Assembly: GCA_937959275.1 (NCBI GenBank)
Contig: CALGLU010000092.1
Span: forward strand, 1-62,387
From: an uncultured Saprospiraceae bacterium
GTDB lineage: Bacteria > Bacteroidota > Bacteroidia > Chitinophagales > Saprospiraceae
Length of the DNA stretch: 62,387 nucleotides
Direction: 5' to 3'
Program-made: the position numbers and the translations under genes
The notes under the pieces: model-generated
Database searches by the model: none
Told to the model about the DNA's origin: nothing
What the model saw: only the letters and a program-made list of their open reading frames with translations
In this document: positions 46,836-56,086 of the stretch, in pieces
How the letters are laid out: every line of letters starts with the position of its first letter
Position numbering within the stretch: position 1 is the stretch's first letter

Positions 46836-47777
46836 ATGAAAAAGATTACACTACTATTTATTATGTGTTGTTTTGCATTTACAGCTATGCAAGCACAAAC
46901 ATTAGATGCAGATCTTAAAGCAAAGCAAGCTGAATTAGCCGCAGCACAAGAAGCTGTAGCAACTTTGGAAGGTGATATCGCAAGCTTAGAAGCTTCTATT
47001 GAAACTGGTGCTGGATGGTTAACTGGTTTTGGTGGAAATCTAGGATTCAATTTCAATAAATCAAACGGTTGGATTGCAAATCCTAATCCTGATGCAAGTT
47101 CTTCTGGTTTAGCTATTGGATTGACAGGATATGCTAATAACATTACTGAGGAGTTCTTCTGGAGAAACAAAGGTATCTTGAACAAAGCATGGCAAGATAT
47201 TGACTTAAGTAGCGCAGATGGTGGCATTGATGACGATGGACTATTTGATAATGGTACAGTCGATCTATTGAATTTATCTTCATTGGCAGGAAAGCCAATT
47301 TCTGATCATTGGGCAATTTCTGGATTAGGCGAATTGAATACCTCTTTAGGAAATTTCTTAGCGCCAGGAACATTAGATATAGGTGTTGGTTTAACATGGA
47401 CACCTGATATTGACGATTTGATCGTTGTGATTCACCCTTTAAATTATCACTTTGGTTTTGCTGGGAAAGATGCTAATGGAGACAGAGTATTTAGCTCGGC
47501 TTCAGCACTAGGTGCAAAACTAAGAGCTGATTATACACATGACTGGGATGGTTTTGCTTACTCTTCAACATTGACTTCATTTATTCCTTATTCAGGTAAT
47601 GAAGATCCAATTCCTTCATTATTCGAATGGACATGGTTGAATACGTTAACATTTGACGTATGGAAAGGAGTAGGTGTTGGTATCTCTGCTGGATTAAGAA
47701 GTGCTGAGTTTGAAACACCAGGTGACCTTACAAATACTCAATCTTTCTATTCTGTAGGTTTATCTTACGCATTATAA
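46836..47777 (+). CDS. DUF3078-type outer-membrane protein
   Basis: The 313-residue protein has a signal peptide cleaved near MQAQ (about 21) and a short Ala/Glu coiled coil (about 24-50). The remainder is beta-rich, with alternating aromatic residues and a C-terminal strand ending in SVGLSYAL, as expected for an outer-membrane barrel. The GWLTGFGGNLGFNFNKSNGW segment fits DUF3078. Function is unknown. It starts 38 bp after the channel gene and ends at a strong terminator, so it is the last gene of the sigma operon. Confidence 0.8.
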   Translation: MKKITLLFIMCCFAFTAMQAQTLDADLKAKQAELAAAQEAVATLEGDIASLEASIETGAGWLTGFGGNLGFNFNKSNGWIANPNPDASSSGLAIGLTGYANNITEEFFWRNKGILNKAWQDIDLSSADGGIDDDGLFDNGTVDLLNLSSLAGKPISDHWAISGLGELNTSLGNFLAPGTLDIGVGLTWTPDIDDLIVVIHPLNYHFGFAGKDANGDRVFSSASALGAKLRADYTHDWDGFAYSSTLTSFIPYSGNEDPIPSLFEWTWLNTLTFDVWKGVGVGISAGLRSAEFETPGDLTNTQSFYSVGLSYAL

Positions 47778-47816
47778 GAATACATTGAATCTCTGACAAA
47801 GAGAAAAATCATAATA

Positions 47817-47849
47817 AAGCCTGTCTTCTTTTTGAAGACGGGCTTTTTT
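47817..47849 (+). terminator. Intrinsic terminator after the DUF3078 gene
   Basis: A 12-bp stem (47817-47828 with 47834-47845, one G-T pair) with a 5-nt loop leads into a T-run. It lies 40 bp upstream of the polA ATG. Confidence 0.9.
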
Positions 47850-47889
47850 GATTTCTGTTCGTATCTTGCTCTCCATACTTGAAATGATT

Positions 47890-50673
47890 ATGAGCGAGAA
47901 AAAACTATTTCTATTGGACGGACATGCATTAGTCTATAGAGCACATTTTGCATTTATTAATAGACCCCTTATTAATTCAAAAGGCATAAATACATCAGCA
48001 ATCACTGGATTTGTGAGAACACTGTGGGATTTAATCCGCAATCAAAAACCCACTCACATCGCTGTCGCGTTTGATCCAAAAGGGAATGTCTTTCGTCACG
48101 AAGAGTTTCCAGAATATAAAGCGAATCGTGACGCACAACCTGAAGATATTTCAATAGCGCTCCCTTACATTGAGAAAATAGTAAAAGGCTTCAATATCCC
48201 AATCGTCATGGTCAAAAATTATGAGGCTGATGATATAATAGGGACACTAGCTAAGCAAGCCGAAAAAGAAGGCTTTTCAGTCTACATGGTGACGCCAGAT
48301 AAAGATTATGCGCAGCTTGTGTCTGATAAAGTCTTTATGTATAAACCCGCCCGTATGGGGAATGGGATTGAAATATTAGGAGAAAAAGAAGTATTGGAAA
48401 AATGGGATATCGCCAGAGTTGACCAAGTGATAGATATACTTGGCTTACAAGGTGATAGTGTTGATAATATTCCTGGTATTCCAGGTATCGGAGCAAAGAC
48501 AGCTGTAAAACTTTTGAAACTCTATGATTCTGTCGAAGGCATCCTTGCCAATACTGATAAACTGAAAGGCAAGCAAAAAGAGAAAGTTGAGATGTTTGCA
48601 GATCAAGGTCGAATGTCCAAACGCTTAGCAACTATCAATATCGATTCGCCAATTAAGTTTGATGCAAAAACATTTGAATTAGAGGAGATTGACAAAAAGG
48701 TTCTAGGTGAGATTTTTAGTGAGTTAGAGTTTAGATCATTAGCTGATCAAATTTTGGGTAATCCGAAGCCGGGTACCCAACAAAACTTATTTGGAGAATC
48801 AAGCGAAAAGAATGTTCCAACTAGACAATTTTCAGCACCGACGTATGCTGTTGCAAAAAACAATATAGAGAACACCAAGCATGACTACAAACTCGTACAG
48901 ACAGAAAAAGAAATCATAGAACTCGTTACACTTCTTAAATCGTTTAAAGAAGTCAGCTTTGATACAGAGACCACAGGTATCGATGCGAACAAAGCTGAAC
49001 TTGTTGGGCTTTCTTTTTCAGTAGAGCCAAAGACTGGTTACTACATACCGGTTTCTGATAATTATGAAGAAGCAAAAAAAACAGTTGCACTATTCAAACC
49101 CGTATTAGAAGACGAGACAATACTAAAAATCGGACAAAATGTAAAATACGATACCCTCATGCTTAAGTGGTATGATCTTGAAGTAAAAGGGACGTTTTTT
49201 GATACCATGATTGCTCATTATTTATGCGAACCAGATTTGCGTCACAAACTAGATTATTTATCAGAGTCATACCTAGAATATAAGATGGTACCCATCGAAG
49301 CCTTAATTGGTAAAAAGGGTAAGAACCAATTGAGTATGAGAGACATCGCTGTCGATAAAGTCAGTGAGTATGCAAGTGAAGATGCAGATATTACCTTGCA
49401 AGTTAAGCATGTCCTCGTACAGAAATTAGAAGAGATTGAGCTGTCTGAATTGTATTATAAAATTGAAGAACCGTTGATTGATGTGTTGGCAGAAATCGAA
49501 TTCAATGGAGTTAGAATTAATCCGGAATTTCTGGGGGAGTATTCAAAGGTGCTAGCAAAAGAGATTGCAAAGAAAGAAAAGGAAATTTATAAAAAAGCAG
49601 GAGTCGAATTTAATATTGCAAGTCCTAAGCAAGTTGGAGAGGTTTTATTTGACAAGCTTGAGATACCTTATCGATGGCGTAAGACAGGCACAGGTCAATA
49701 TTCTACTGACGTTGATAAATTGACTGAACTTGCCGTTAAGAATGATATCGTTAGCGATATTCTCAATTTTAGAAAGTTCGCTAAATTGAAATCTACCTAT
49801 GTCGATTCACTGCCCTTAATGATTAATAAAAAGACTGGTTTAGTCCATAGTAATTTTAATCAGGCCCGAGCAGCAACAGGAAGGTTAAGTTCAGAAAATC
49901 CAAATCTTCAAAATATACCGATCAAAGATGATGCAGGCCGCGAGATTCGAAAAGCATTTGAACCGCGTGATAAGGACCACATTTTATTAGCTGCGGATTA
50001 TTCCCAAATTGAGTTGCGACTCATTTCTGAGATTAGTAAAGATGAGTCTATGCTTCAAGCGTTCATGGATGGTAATGATTTTCACAGGGCGACTGCTGCG
50101 AAAGTATTCGGGACGCCCTATGATGATGTGACGGCAGAAGAACGACGAAGAGCTAAAACGGTCAATTTTAGTGTAATCTATGGCGCTGGTGCGACAAACC
50201 TGAGCCGTCAGCTAGGCATCAAGCGAGCAGAGGCATCCGATTTGATCAAGACATATTTTGCCCAATTTAGTGGTCTCCAACAGTACATGACTGACACTGT
50301 CGAATTTGCTAGAGAACACGGCTATGTAAAAACGATGTTAGGCCGAAAGCGCATGTTAAGAGATATAAACTCGAGGAATGGTTTGACTCGAAGTAATGCA
50401 GAACGAATGGCCATTAACACACCAATACAAGGAACTGCAGCAGATATGATCAAAATAGCCATGATCAATATTCACAAAATTCTGAAAGAGAAGCAGCTCA
50501 AAACTAAGATGATTATGCAAGTGCATGATGAACTTGTCTTTGATGTGCATCGCTCAGAGCTAGATCTGATACAGCCAATTATCGAAATAGAAATGAAGAA
50601 TGCTATTCCTAACTTATCAGTGCCGATAGTGGTCAGTATGGATACAGGTGAAAATTGGTTAGAAGCGCACTAG
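47890..50673 (+). CDS. polA: DNA polymerase I
   Basis: From the ATG at 47890 (MSEKKLFLLDGHALVYRAHFAF) the protein has 927 residues. The frame is open 14 codons upstream, but that part overlaps the preceding terminator. In order: 5'-3' exonuclease (about 1-290, with AVAFDPKG, YEADDIIGTLA and GIGAKTA), a 3'-5' exonuclease domain with an intact DTETTG motif (about 357-362), and the polymerase domain. The last has motif A DYSQIELR (about 702), motif B RRRAKTVNFSVIYG (about 753) and motif C QVHDELVFDV (about 876). All three activities look functional. The enzyme fills gaps and removes RNA primers. Confidence 0.97.
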   Translation: MSEKKLFLLDGHALVYRAHFAFINRPLINSKGINTSAITGFVRTLWDLIRNQKPTHIAVAFDPKGNVFRHEEFPEYKANRDAQPEDISIALPYIEKIVKGFNIPIVMVKNYEADDIIGTLAKQAEKEGFSVYMVTPDKDYAQLVSDKVFMYKPARMGNGIEILGEKEVLEKWDIARVDQVIDILGLQGDSVDNIPGIPGIGAKTAVKLLKLYDSVEGILANTDKLKGKQKEKVEMFADQGRMSKRLATINIDSPIKFDAKTFELEEIDKKVLGEIFSELEFRSLADQILGNPKPGTQQNLFGESSEKNVPTRQFSAPTYAVAKNNIENTKHDYKLVQTEKEIIELVTLLKSFKEVSFDTETTGIDANKAELVGLSFSVEPKTGYYIPVSDNYEEAKKTVALFKPVLEDETILKIGQNVKYDTLMLKWYDLEVKGTFFDTMIAHYLCEPDLRHKLDYLSESYLEYKMVPIEALIGKKGKNQLSMRDIAVDKVSEYASEDADITLQVKHVLVQKLEEIELSELYYKIEEPLIDVLAEIEFNGVRINPEFLGEYSKVLAKEIAKKEKEIYKKAGVEFNIASPKQVGEVLFDKLEIPYRWRKTGTGQYSTDVDKLTELAVKNDIVSDILNFRKFAKLKSTYVDSLPLMINKKTGLVHSNFNQARAATGRLSSENPNLQNIPIKDDAGREIRKAFEPRDKDHILLAADYSQIELRLISEISKDESMLQAFMDGNDFHRATAAKVFGTPYDDVTAEERRRAKTVNFSVIYGAGATNLSRQLGIKRAEASDLIKTYFAQFSGLQQYMTDTVEFAREHGYVKTMLGRKRMLRDINSRNGLTRSNAERMAINTPIQGTAADMIKIAMINIHKILKEKQLKTKMIMQVHDELVFDVHRSELDLIQPIIEIEMKNAIPNLSVPIVVSMDTGENWLEAH

Positions 50674-50681
50674 GACTTAAA

Positions 50682-51389
50682 TTATAGAATTGACTGTTTC
50701 TTCAGATAGTTTAATTCTTCAGTTGTTAAATCTCTCCAGTGCCCGATGGGCAATTGGCCAAGTTCAATATCCATGATTCTAATTCGTTTTAAGGTCATGA
50801 CTTTGTAGCCAAGAAATTCGCACATTCGTCTAATTTGACGATTTAAACCTTGAGTGAGAATAATGGAAAACGTAGTGGCCGACAATTGCTTAAGCCTACA
50901 TTTTTTAGTTTTCGTGCCGAGGATTGGAACCCCTCTTTCCATTTTTTGAATGAAGCCTTTGTGTACAGGATTATTGACTTTAACGATGTACTCTTTTTCA
51001 TGGTTGTTTTCTTCACGTAAGATCTTATTGACAATGTTACCATCATTGGTGAGTAGGATCAAACCCGAAGATGCTTTGTCTAATCTGCCAATAGGGAAGA
51101 TGCGCTGTTTATGTTTTATGAAGTCAATGATATTGTCCTTGTCATTTTGGTCTGTCGTACATGTGATGCCAGGAGGTTTGTGAAAGGCAATATAAATCGG
51201 TTTGACTTTATGTTTGATTCGTACGCCATCAACAGTAACGACATCAGCATGTGTGACTCTATTGCCTTTTTTGGCAGCTTGCCCATTGATGAGCACTAAG
51301 CCCCAGCTAATCCATTCATCAGCTTCTCGTCGTGAACAAAAGCCTGAACTGCTAATAAATTTATTCAGACTTATGGTATTATCAGTCAT
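50682..51389 (-). CDS. rluF: 23S rRNA pseudouridine synthase, RluF-like
   Basis: The 235-residue protein has an N-terminal S4 RNA-binding domain (SLNKFISSSGFCSRREADEWI) and an RsuA/RluB/RluF-type catalytic domain with the active-site motif GRLDKASSGLILLTNDG (Asp at about 99). The C-terminal QGLNRQIRRMCEFLGYKVMTLKRIRI segment favours the RluF subgroup (23S U2604 in E. coli), although RluB/RluE cannot be fully excluded. It is convergent with polA, 8 bp between stops. Length is normal. Confidence 0.88.
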   Translation of the reverse strand: MTDNTISLNKFISSSGFCSRREADEWISWGLVLINGQAAKKGNRVTHADVVTVDGVRIKHKVKPIYIAFHKPPGITCTTDQNDKDNIIDFIKHKQRIFPIGRLDKASSGLILLTNDGNIVNKILREENNHEKEYIVKVNNPVHKGFIQKMERGVPILGTKTKKCRLKQLSATTFSIILTQGLNRQIRRMCEFLGYKVMTLKRIRIMDIELGQLPIGHWRDLTTEELNYLKKQSIL

Positions 51390-51496
51390 GGCTTAAATAT
51401 AAAGTCTTTATATTAGGTGTACTTAGATTTAGTGTGAAAAGAGTACTCTGCACGTTAGAATCCTCTTGATTTACATCTTCCAAACTTCTAGTACAA

Positions 51497-53500
51497 ATGA
51501 TTCAGATTTTTTCTCTTAGGCTCTTTTGTGTATTGTTATGTCTTTTCTATACAGGTATTACGTATTCTCAAAACGAACAAGAACAGGGTAAGCTTGAGGA
51601 ATTTCTACAAGAACTTGATACAATCGCATCAGCTGAAGGTAAAATCTTAGCATGTACTAAATTTGCGTACAAGAATAGATTTCAGAAATTCATTTATCCA
51701 TTAACCGCTAAATCTAGGCAAATCGCATTGGATTCGAAGTCTGAGTTGAATTATGCACTGAGCCTAGAATTCACGGCCAATTATCATCAATATAACACGA
51801 ATTTAGATAGTGCCAAATGGTATTACCAGAGAGCATTGGACAGAGATATTCCAGAATTTAGAACTGCGAGTATTATGACTGGGTATGGTGGCATCTTCAG
51901 TAAAGAAGGTAATATGCCTAAAGCTATTGAATTGTCATTGGCAGCCAAGCAGCTCTATGAAAATGCAGCAGGCACCTTAGCTGGAAAGGAAGAAGTTGTT
52001 AGACAGGGTCAATACGGAATTCTCCTCAACAGTATGGCCAATGCGTATCTTAAAATTGAGAATTTTGATGAAGCGAATACGTACTATGATCAGGCCATCT
52101 CACAATTTATAAATCTAAAAGATACAATTGCAGCTGGAATTATTTTAGCTAATAAAGGTCAAATGCTCAACACCTTAGAGCGATATGATGAAGCCTTGGC
52201 TGATCTCAAAGAATCAAGAGTATTAAAAGAAATTGGAAATGCATCAAAGAGTTCGATTGCTATGTCAAGTTATCATATTGCAGAATCCTATGCCGGCTTA
52301 AGCAGGTACGATGAAGCTCGTAAGTTGTATGAATCAGTTATTGTGGAATTTGAGTCTTTGGAAGATGATTTTGGGCGGGCTACAAGCTATACCAATTTTG
52401 GTAAAATGCTTCTTAAAGAAGGCTTTGCTATTCATGAAGCCTATTCAAACTGCAAGAAAGGTAACAAATATGCATTGAATGCAGGGCTGTTAGATATTCA
52501 GTCATATTCATTTGAATGTCTTTATGAAACACTAAAGTTGCTAGGAAAAAACGCTGAAGCCCTAACGATGTATGAGGAGTTTGTCAGCAGAAAAGACTCT
52601 CTTATCAATGACAAGAACACCAAATTAATCACGCAGATGGAAATGCAATATACCTATGATCAAGAACAGGCGAAGAAACTGATCATAGAAAATGAACGGG
52701 CTAGAAAATCAAAATTGATTATTGCAGCCTTGTCTGGTATTATATTCAGCTTGTTTTTCATCAGCTATTTAATTTACAAGAGCCTTGTTCAAAAAAGAGA
52801 ATCAGCAACGATATTATCTCAAAAGAATTCCATTATCACCTCTGCCTTGCGAGAAAAAGATATCCTATTGAGAGAGATACATCATCGGGTGAAAAATAAT
52901 TTACAAGTCATTTCTTCTCTACTGTCATTGCAAACGAGATATACAGATGATCCCAATATAGCACTGGCGATTAAGTCTGGAAAAGATCGTGTAAAGTCGA
53001 TGACCCTCATTCACCAAAATTTATATCAAAGAGAAAATTTGACAGGTATTGATGTCGATAGTTATTTTGATAAATTGGTTAAAAGTCTTTTTCACTCCTA
53101 TAATATATCTAAGGATCGAATTCATTTAGAGACTGATATTGCTTCTTTGAATCTTGATGTGGATACGGCAGTGCCTTTGGGATTGATCGCCAACGAATTA
53201 ATTACAAATGCATTGAAGTATGCATTTCCTAATCAACAGGAAGGTCTCATATCAGTCAAGCTAGAAGAAAAAGAAGGGAAGTTAATTTTTTCAGTAAAAG
53301 ACAACGGGACCGGGTTTCAAAAACCCGATACTCCAAAGACAGATGGCTTTGGCTTGGAGCTTGTGGATGCTTTTAAGGCAAAACTTGACGCGGAGGTTAA
53401 GATTTGTTCTGATAATGGAACAATGGTCGAATTAATAATCAATGATTTTAAAAAGGCCGATCCAAGTAAAATCCTAGAACCAGAAATAAAAAAGGGCTGA
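51497..53500 (+). CDS. TPR-containing HisKA_2-type sensor histidine kinase
   Basis: The 667-residue protein has a signal peptide (to about 24), a TPR array (about 60-370), a membrane span (about 412-432, [20 protein letters not shown]), a HisKA_2 helix with the phospho-acceptor His in [19 protein letters not shown] (about 458-462), and HATPase motifs [25 protein letters not shown] and [10 protein letters not shown]. It belongs to a different kinase subfamily from the pair at 24-28 kb. No response regulator is adjacent. It resembles the truncated ATPase domain at 42916-43314. Its 3' end overlaps the terminator of the convergent metY-like gene. Confidence 0.92.
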   Translation: MIQIFSLRLFCVLLCLFYTGITYSQNEQEQGKLEEFLQELDTIASAEGKILACTKFAYKNRFQKFIYPLTAKSRQIALDSKSELNYALSLEFTANYHQYNTNLDSAKWYYQRALDRDIPEFRTASIMTGYGGIFSKEGNMPKAIELSLAAKQLYENAAGTLAGKEEVVRQGQYGILLNSMANAYLKIENFDEANTYYDQAISQFINLKDTIAAGIILANKGQMLNTLERYDEALADLKESRVLKEIGNASKSSIAMSSYHIAESYAGLSRYDEARKLYESVIVEFESLEDDFGRATSYTNFGKMLLKEGFAIHEAYSNCKKGNKYALNAGLLDIQSYSFECLYETLKLLGKNAEALTMYEEFVSRKDSLINDKNTKLITQMEMQYTYDQEQAKKLIIENERARKSKLIIAALSGIIFSLFFISYLIYKSLVQKRESATILSQKNSIITSALREKDILLREIHHRVKNNLQVISSLLSLQTRYTDDPNIALAIKSGKDRVKSMTLIHQNLYQRENLTGIDVDSYFDKLVKSLFHSYNISKDRIHLETDIASLNLDVDTAVPLGLIANELITNALKYAFPNQQEGLISVKLEEKEGKLIFSVKDNGTGFQKPDTPKTDGFGLELVDAFKAKLDAEVKICSDNGTMVELIINDFKKADPSKILEPEIKKG

Positions 53501-53519
53501 CTCTCGTGAGAGACAGCCC
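53484..53519 (-). terminator. Intrinsic terminator of the metY-like gene
   Basis: Hairpin GGGCTG...CAGCCC with inner CTCTC/GAGAG (53494-53519) is followed on the minus strand by TTTTTTATTT. It overlaps the last codons of the opposing kinase gene. Confidence 0.8.
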
Positions 53520-53541
53520 AATATGATAATATTTAATAATC

Positions 53542-54825
53542 TTATTTTCTACTTCTCGCAGCTTTAAAACCGAGTTCTAAATCAGCAATGATATCATCTA
53601 TATGCTCAATGCCGACGCACAGTCTAAGCAGATCTTCTGTTACACCGGCTGACTTTTGCTCTGCTGGGGTCATTTGTCTATGTGTTGTCGAAGCAGGATG
53701 GCAGGCAAGTGATTTTGCATCTCCTATATTCACTAGACGCTTGAATAAGCCTAATGCATCATAGAATTTGACAGCTTTCTTATAGCCACCTTTAATCCCA
53801 AAACTCATTAATGCTGAAGGCTTACCACCTGCATATTTTTTAGCAAGTTTATAGTATTTGTCACTAGACAAACCAGCATAATTGATCCATGCCACTTGTT
53901 TATGCTTTTTCAAATATTTCGCTACGGCAATTGCATTTTCGCAATGACGCTCCATACGGATATTAAGTGTTTCTAATCCTTGAAGTAATTGAAAGGCACT
54001 CAATGCCGCTAGAGCAGATCCTGTATTTCTCAAGGGCACAGTTCTAGCTCTGGCTATATAGGCTGCAGGTCCCATCGCTTCAGTATAGACAACACCATGA
54101 TACGAAGGCTCTGGAGTTGAAAACATTGGGAATCTCTCTTTGTGCTTAGCCCAAGGAAAGTTGCCAGAATCTACGATTGCTCCACCAAGTGTGGTTCCAT
54201 GCCCACCTATGTATTTCGTAAGAGAATGAACGACGATATCTACACCATGTTCGATAGGTCTAATGATGGCAGGCGTTGCAACTGTATTATCACAGATGAC
54301 TGGAATCCCTTTCTTATGCGCTGCTTTAGCAATCGCTGCAAGGTCTGCTACATTTCCAGCAGGATTACCAATTGATTCACAATAAATCGCCTTTGTGTTT
54401 TCGTCGACTAATTTCATCAAATCTTTAGGGCTAGCAGACTCTGCAAAACGACAATCAATCCCTTGCTTAGGTAGCATGTGCGCAAAGAGGGTATAGGTAC
54501 CTCCATAGAGTTGGGGTGTCGATACGATATTGTCGCCAACTTCTGCTAAATTAAGGATAGCATAGTTAATGGCGGCACTACCTGCGCTCACACATAATGC
54601 GGCAATTCCGCCTTCAAGTGCAGCCACTCGTTCCTCCAGTACACCAACCGTCGGATTCATAATACGGCTATAGATGTTGCCCGGCACAGCTAGATTAAAA
54701 AGATCAGCACCATGTTGTGCATTGTCAAACTCATAAGCGATGGTTTGATAGATAGGAACAGCAACTGCTTTGGTTGTTGCCTCAGAAGTGTATCCGCCAT
54801 GGATAGCTATTGTTTCTTGTTTCAT
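53542..54825 (-). CDS. metY: O-acetylhomoserine sulfhydrylase (MetY-like)
   Basis: The 427-residue Cys/Met-metabolism PLP enzyme forms homocysteine from O-acetylhomoserine and sulfide. Visible motifs are NPTVGVLEERVAALEGG near the N-terminus, YCESIGNPAGNVADL, CDNTVATP, and the PLP-lysine motif HSLTKYIGGHGTTLGGAIVD (Lys at about 204). The C-terminal SLACHPASTTHRQ and LRLCVGIEHIDDIIADL are also present. The long insert around 225-260 (KHKERFPMFSTPEPSYHG) is typical of MetY rather than cystathionine gamma-synthase. It has its own terminator. Confidence 0.94.
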   Translation of the reverse strand: MKQETIAIHGGYTSEATTKAVAVPIYQTIAYEFDNAQHGADLFNLAVPGNIYSRIMNPTVGVLEERVAALEGGIAALCVSAGSAAINYAILNLAEVGDNIVSTPQLYGGTYTLFAHMLPKQGIDCRFAESASPKDLMKLVDENTKAIYCESIGNPAGNVADLAAIAKAAHKKGIPVICDNTVATPAIIRPIEHGVDIVVHSLTKYIGGHGTTLGGAIVDSGNFPWAKHKERFPMFSTPEPSYHGVVYTEAMGPAAYIARARTVPLRNTGSALAALSAFQLLQGLETLNIRMERHCENAIAVAKYLKKHKQVAWINYAGLSSDKYYKLAKKYAGGKPSALMSFGIKGGYKKAVKFYDALGLFKRLVNIGDAKSLACHPASTTHRQMTPAEQKSAGVTEDLLRLCVGIEHIDDIIADLELGFKAARSRK

Positions 54826-54932
54826 GATAAGCGATTCAATTTTTTGATGAGATTAAATAGTCTAATATAGGCAATCGAGTATTGTTAACTTGCAAACGCC
54901 TAGGAGAAAAGTATAAATCAAAAATCGTGCGC

Positions 54933-54976
54933 AAAACGAAGAAAGGCAGCTCGGCCCCATTAAAGGACCGAGCTGC
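54933..54976 (-). terminator. Intrinsic terminator of ssb
   Basis: GCAGCTCGG/CCGAGCTGC arms (54946-54954 and 54968-54976) form a 9-bp stem followed on the minus strand by CTTTCTTCGTTTT. It lies 20 bp after the ssb stop. Confidence 0.8.
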
Positions 54977-54996
54977 GCATTAGGAACTGAATCAAT

Positions 54997-55344
54997 TTAG
55001 AATGGAGCTGCCTCTCTTGTCATCTTCATAAACTCATTGACGACTACATCACAGTTGTATCTCGTCACGCCGTCTTTGCCTTCAAAAGAGGAGTATTTTA
55101 ACTTGCCATGAATCACAACTTCGTTTCCTTTTTTGAGACTTTCATTAATGTATTCTGCAGTCTTCCCCCAAGCTACAAGTCGATGCCATTGCGTCTCTTT
55201 CACTTTTTCACCTTTAGAGTTTTTATAGTAATCATTCGTTGCGAGTGAAAATTTAGCTAGCGCGGTGCCGCTATCTAGTGTCGTAAAGATGATGTCGTTA
55301 CCAACATTGCCGATTAATTGAACTGAGTTACGTAAAGTTTTCAT
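54997..55344 (-). CDS. ssb: Single-stranded DNA-binding protein (short form)
   Basis: The 115-residue OB-fold protein begins with MKTLRNSVQLIGNVGNDI and contains the SSB strands ALAKFSLATND, TQWHRLVAWGKTAEYI and GNEVVIHGKLKYSSFEGKDG. It lacks the long acidic C-terminal tail of the main replicative SSB; it ends TREAAPF, a degenerate tip. It may be a secondary SSB. A small hairpin lies in its leader. The upstream region up to the R-M operon contains an unusual CGTTTG array. Confidence 0.9.
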   Translation of the reverse strand: MKTLRNSVQLIGNVGNDIIFTTLDSGTALAKFSLATNDYYKNSKGEKVKETQWHRLVAWGKTAEYINESLKKGNEVVIHGKLKYSSFEGKDGVTRYNCDVVVNEFMKMTREAAPF

Positions 55345-55361
55345 AGAGTAAAAATTTTGTA

Positions 55362-55377
55362 TCCGCCGGTTGGCGGA
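55362..55377 (-). promoter_or_regulatory. Hairpin in the ssb leader
   Basis: TCCGCC-AACC-GGCGGA forms a perfect 6-bp stem with a 4-nt loop, 17 nt before the ssb start codon on the minus strand. It could modulate translation or be a small palindromic repeat. Confidence 0.4.
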
Positions 55378-55460
55378 CGGTTTAAAACAAAAAAATGCAG
55401 TCAGCGTTCTGACCGATGTCGATGCAAAGATGAGGTGGTGCGCAAGTGTTAGCCGATTAT

Positions 55461-55515
55461 TAAACGGTTAATGCCGTTTATAGTCGTTTGTAGCTGTTTG
55501 TAGTCGTTTGTAAAC
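55461..55515. promoter_or_regulatory. CGTTTA/CGTTTG operator-like array with 10-bp period
   Basis: A perfect palindrome TAAACGG-TTAATG-CCGTTTA (55461-55480) runs into three tandem decamers (TAGTCGTTTG, TAGCTGTTTG, TAGTCGTTTG at 55481, 55491 and 55501). The array closes with CGTTTGTAAACG, itself a palindrome (55504-55515). One unit per helical turn suggests several proteins bound on the same DNA face. It lies between ssb and the XRE/R-M operon; which gene it serves is not clear. Confidence 0.5.
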
Positions 55516-55658
55516 GAATATAATATACTGATAGTGAGTGGATTATATCTACAGTGGCAGTTTCTTTGAAATTGTAGCAAAAGGTGATAAATTCGGTTTG
55601 GTTTTATTAAATTGGTTTGTATTGATAAGTTCTCTGCAAGCATAAAAAAGAAAAAAAT

Positions 55659-55714
55659 GCCACCCCTCAAAAAAAGCAAAGAGTCTTGCAGACACATTGC
55701 TTTTTCTGCCACCC
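55659..55714. repeat. Left boundary module of the Eco57I-like island
   Basis: Two GCCACCC words (55659-55665 and 55708-55714) flank a hairpin: AAAAAGCAA (55671-55679) pairs with TTGCTTTTT (55697-55705), with inner GTCT/AGAC. A similar arrangement lies at 60673-60735 on the other side of the R-M operon. Confidence 0.45.
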
Positions 55715-55756
55715 GCAATCTAAACCCACCCACCACCCAAATTGAATATAAATTAC

Positions 55757-55795
55757 TATATTTGCCAATACGTGTCTAAACAACAACTGTCTAAA
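55757..55795 (+). promoter_or_regulatory. Promoter and direct-repeat operator of the XRE/R-M operon
   Basis: The -7 box TATATTTG (55757-55764) matches TAnnTTTG. Between it and the ATG at 55796 lie two direct repeats TGTCTAAA (55773-55780 and 55788-55795), spaced 15 bp. They would overlap the 5' end of the transcript, a plausible site for autoregulation by the controller protein encoded next. Confidence 0.5.
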
Positions 55796-56086
55796 ATGAA
55801 ATTTGGTAATAAAATTCGTACACTAAGAGAACAAAATGGATTAGTCCTAAGGAAAGTAGCTGCCGAATTAGAAATCGATACAGCAACTCTTTCCAAAATA
55901 GAACTTGGCGAAAGAAATGCAAGAAAGGAGCACATCAAAATCCTTTCAAAACTTTATAACATAGAGACAGAAGAATTGATTGGAATTTGGCTTGCTGATA
56001 AGCTGTATGGAATCATTGAAAACGAAGAGCATGGGCTACTTGCATTGAGAGAGGCTGAGGTGTTATATAAACGAAAGTCCAAATGA
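55796..56086 (+). CDS. XRE-family controller (C) protein of the R-M operon
   Basis: The 96-residue protein has an HTH_3 DNA-binding domain (KIRTLREQNGLVLRKVAAEL, then DTATLSKIELGERNARKE). The frame is open 18 codons further up from a TTG, but the ATG at 55796 follows the promoter and starts the family domain. Its stop overlaps the ATG of the fused R-M gene (ATGA), so the two are coupled. Controller proteins in such operons delay restriction until methylation is established; here that role is inferred from position and size. Confidence 0.85.
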   Translation: MKFGNKIRTLREQNGLVLRKVAAELEIDTATLSKIELGERNARKEHIKILSKLYNIETEELIGIWLADKLYGIIENEEHGLLALREAEVLYKRKSK

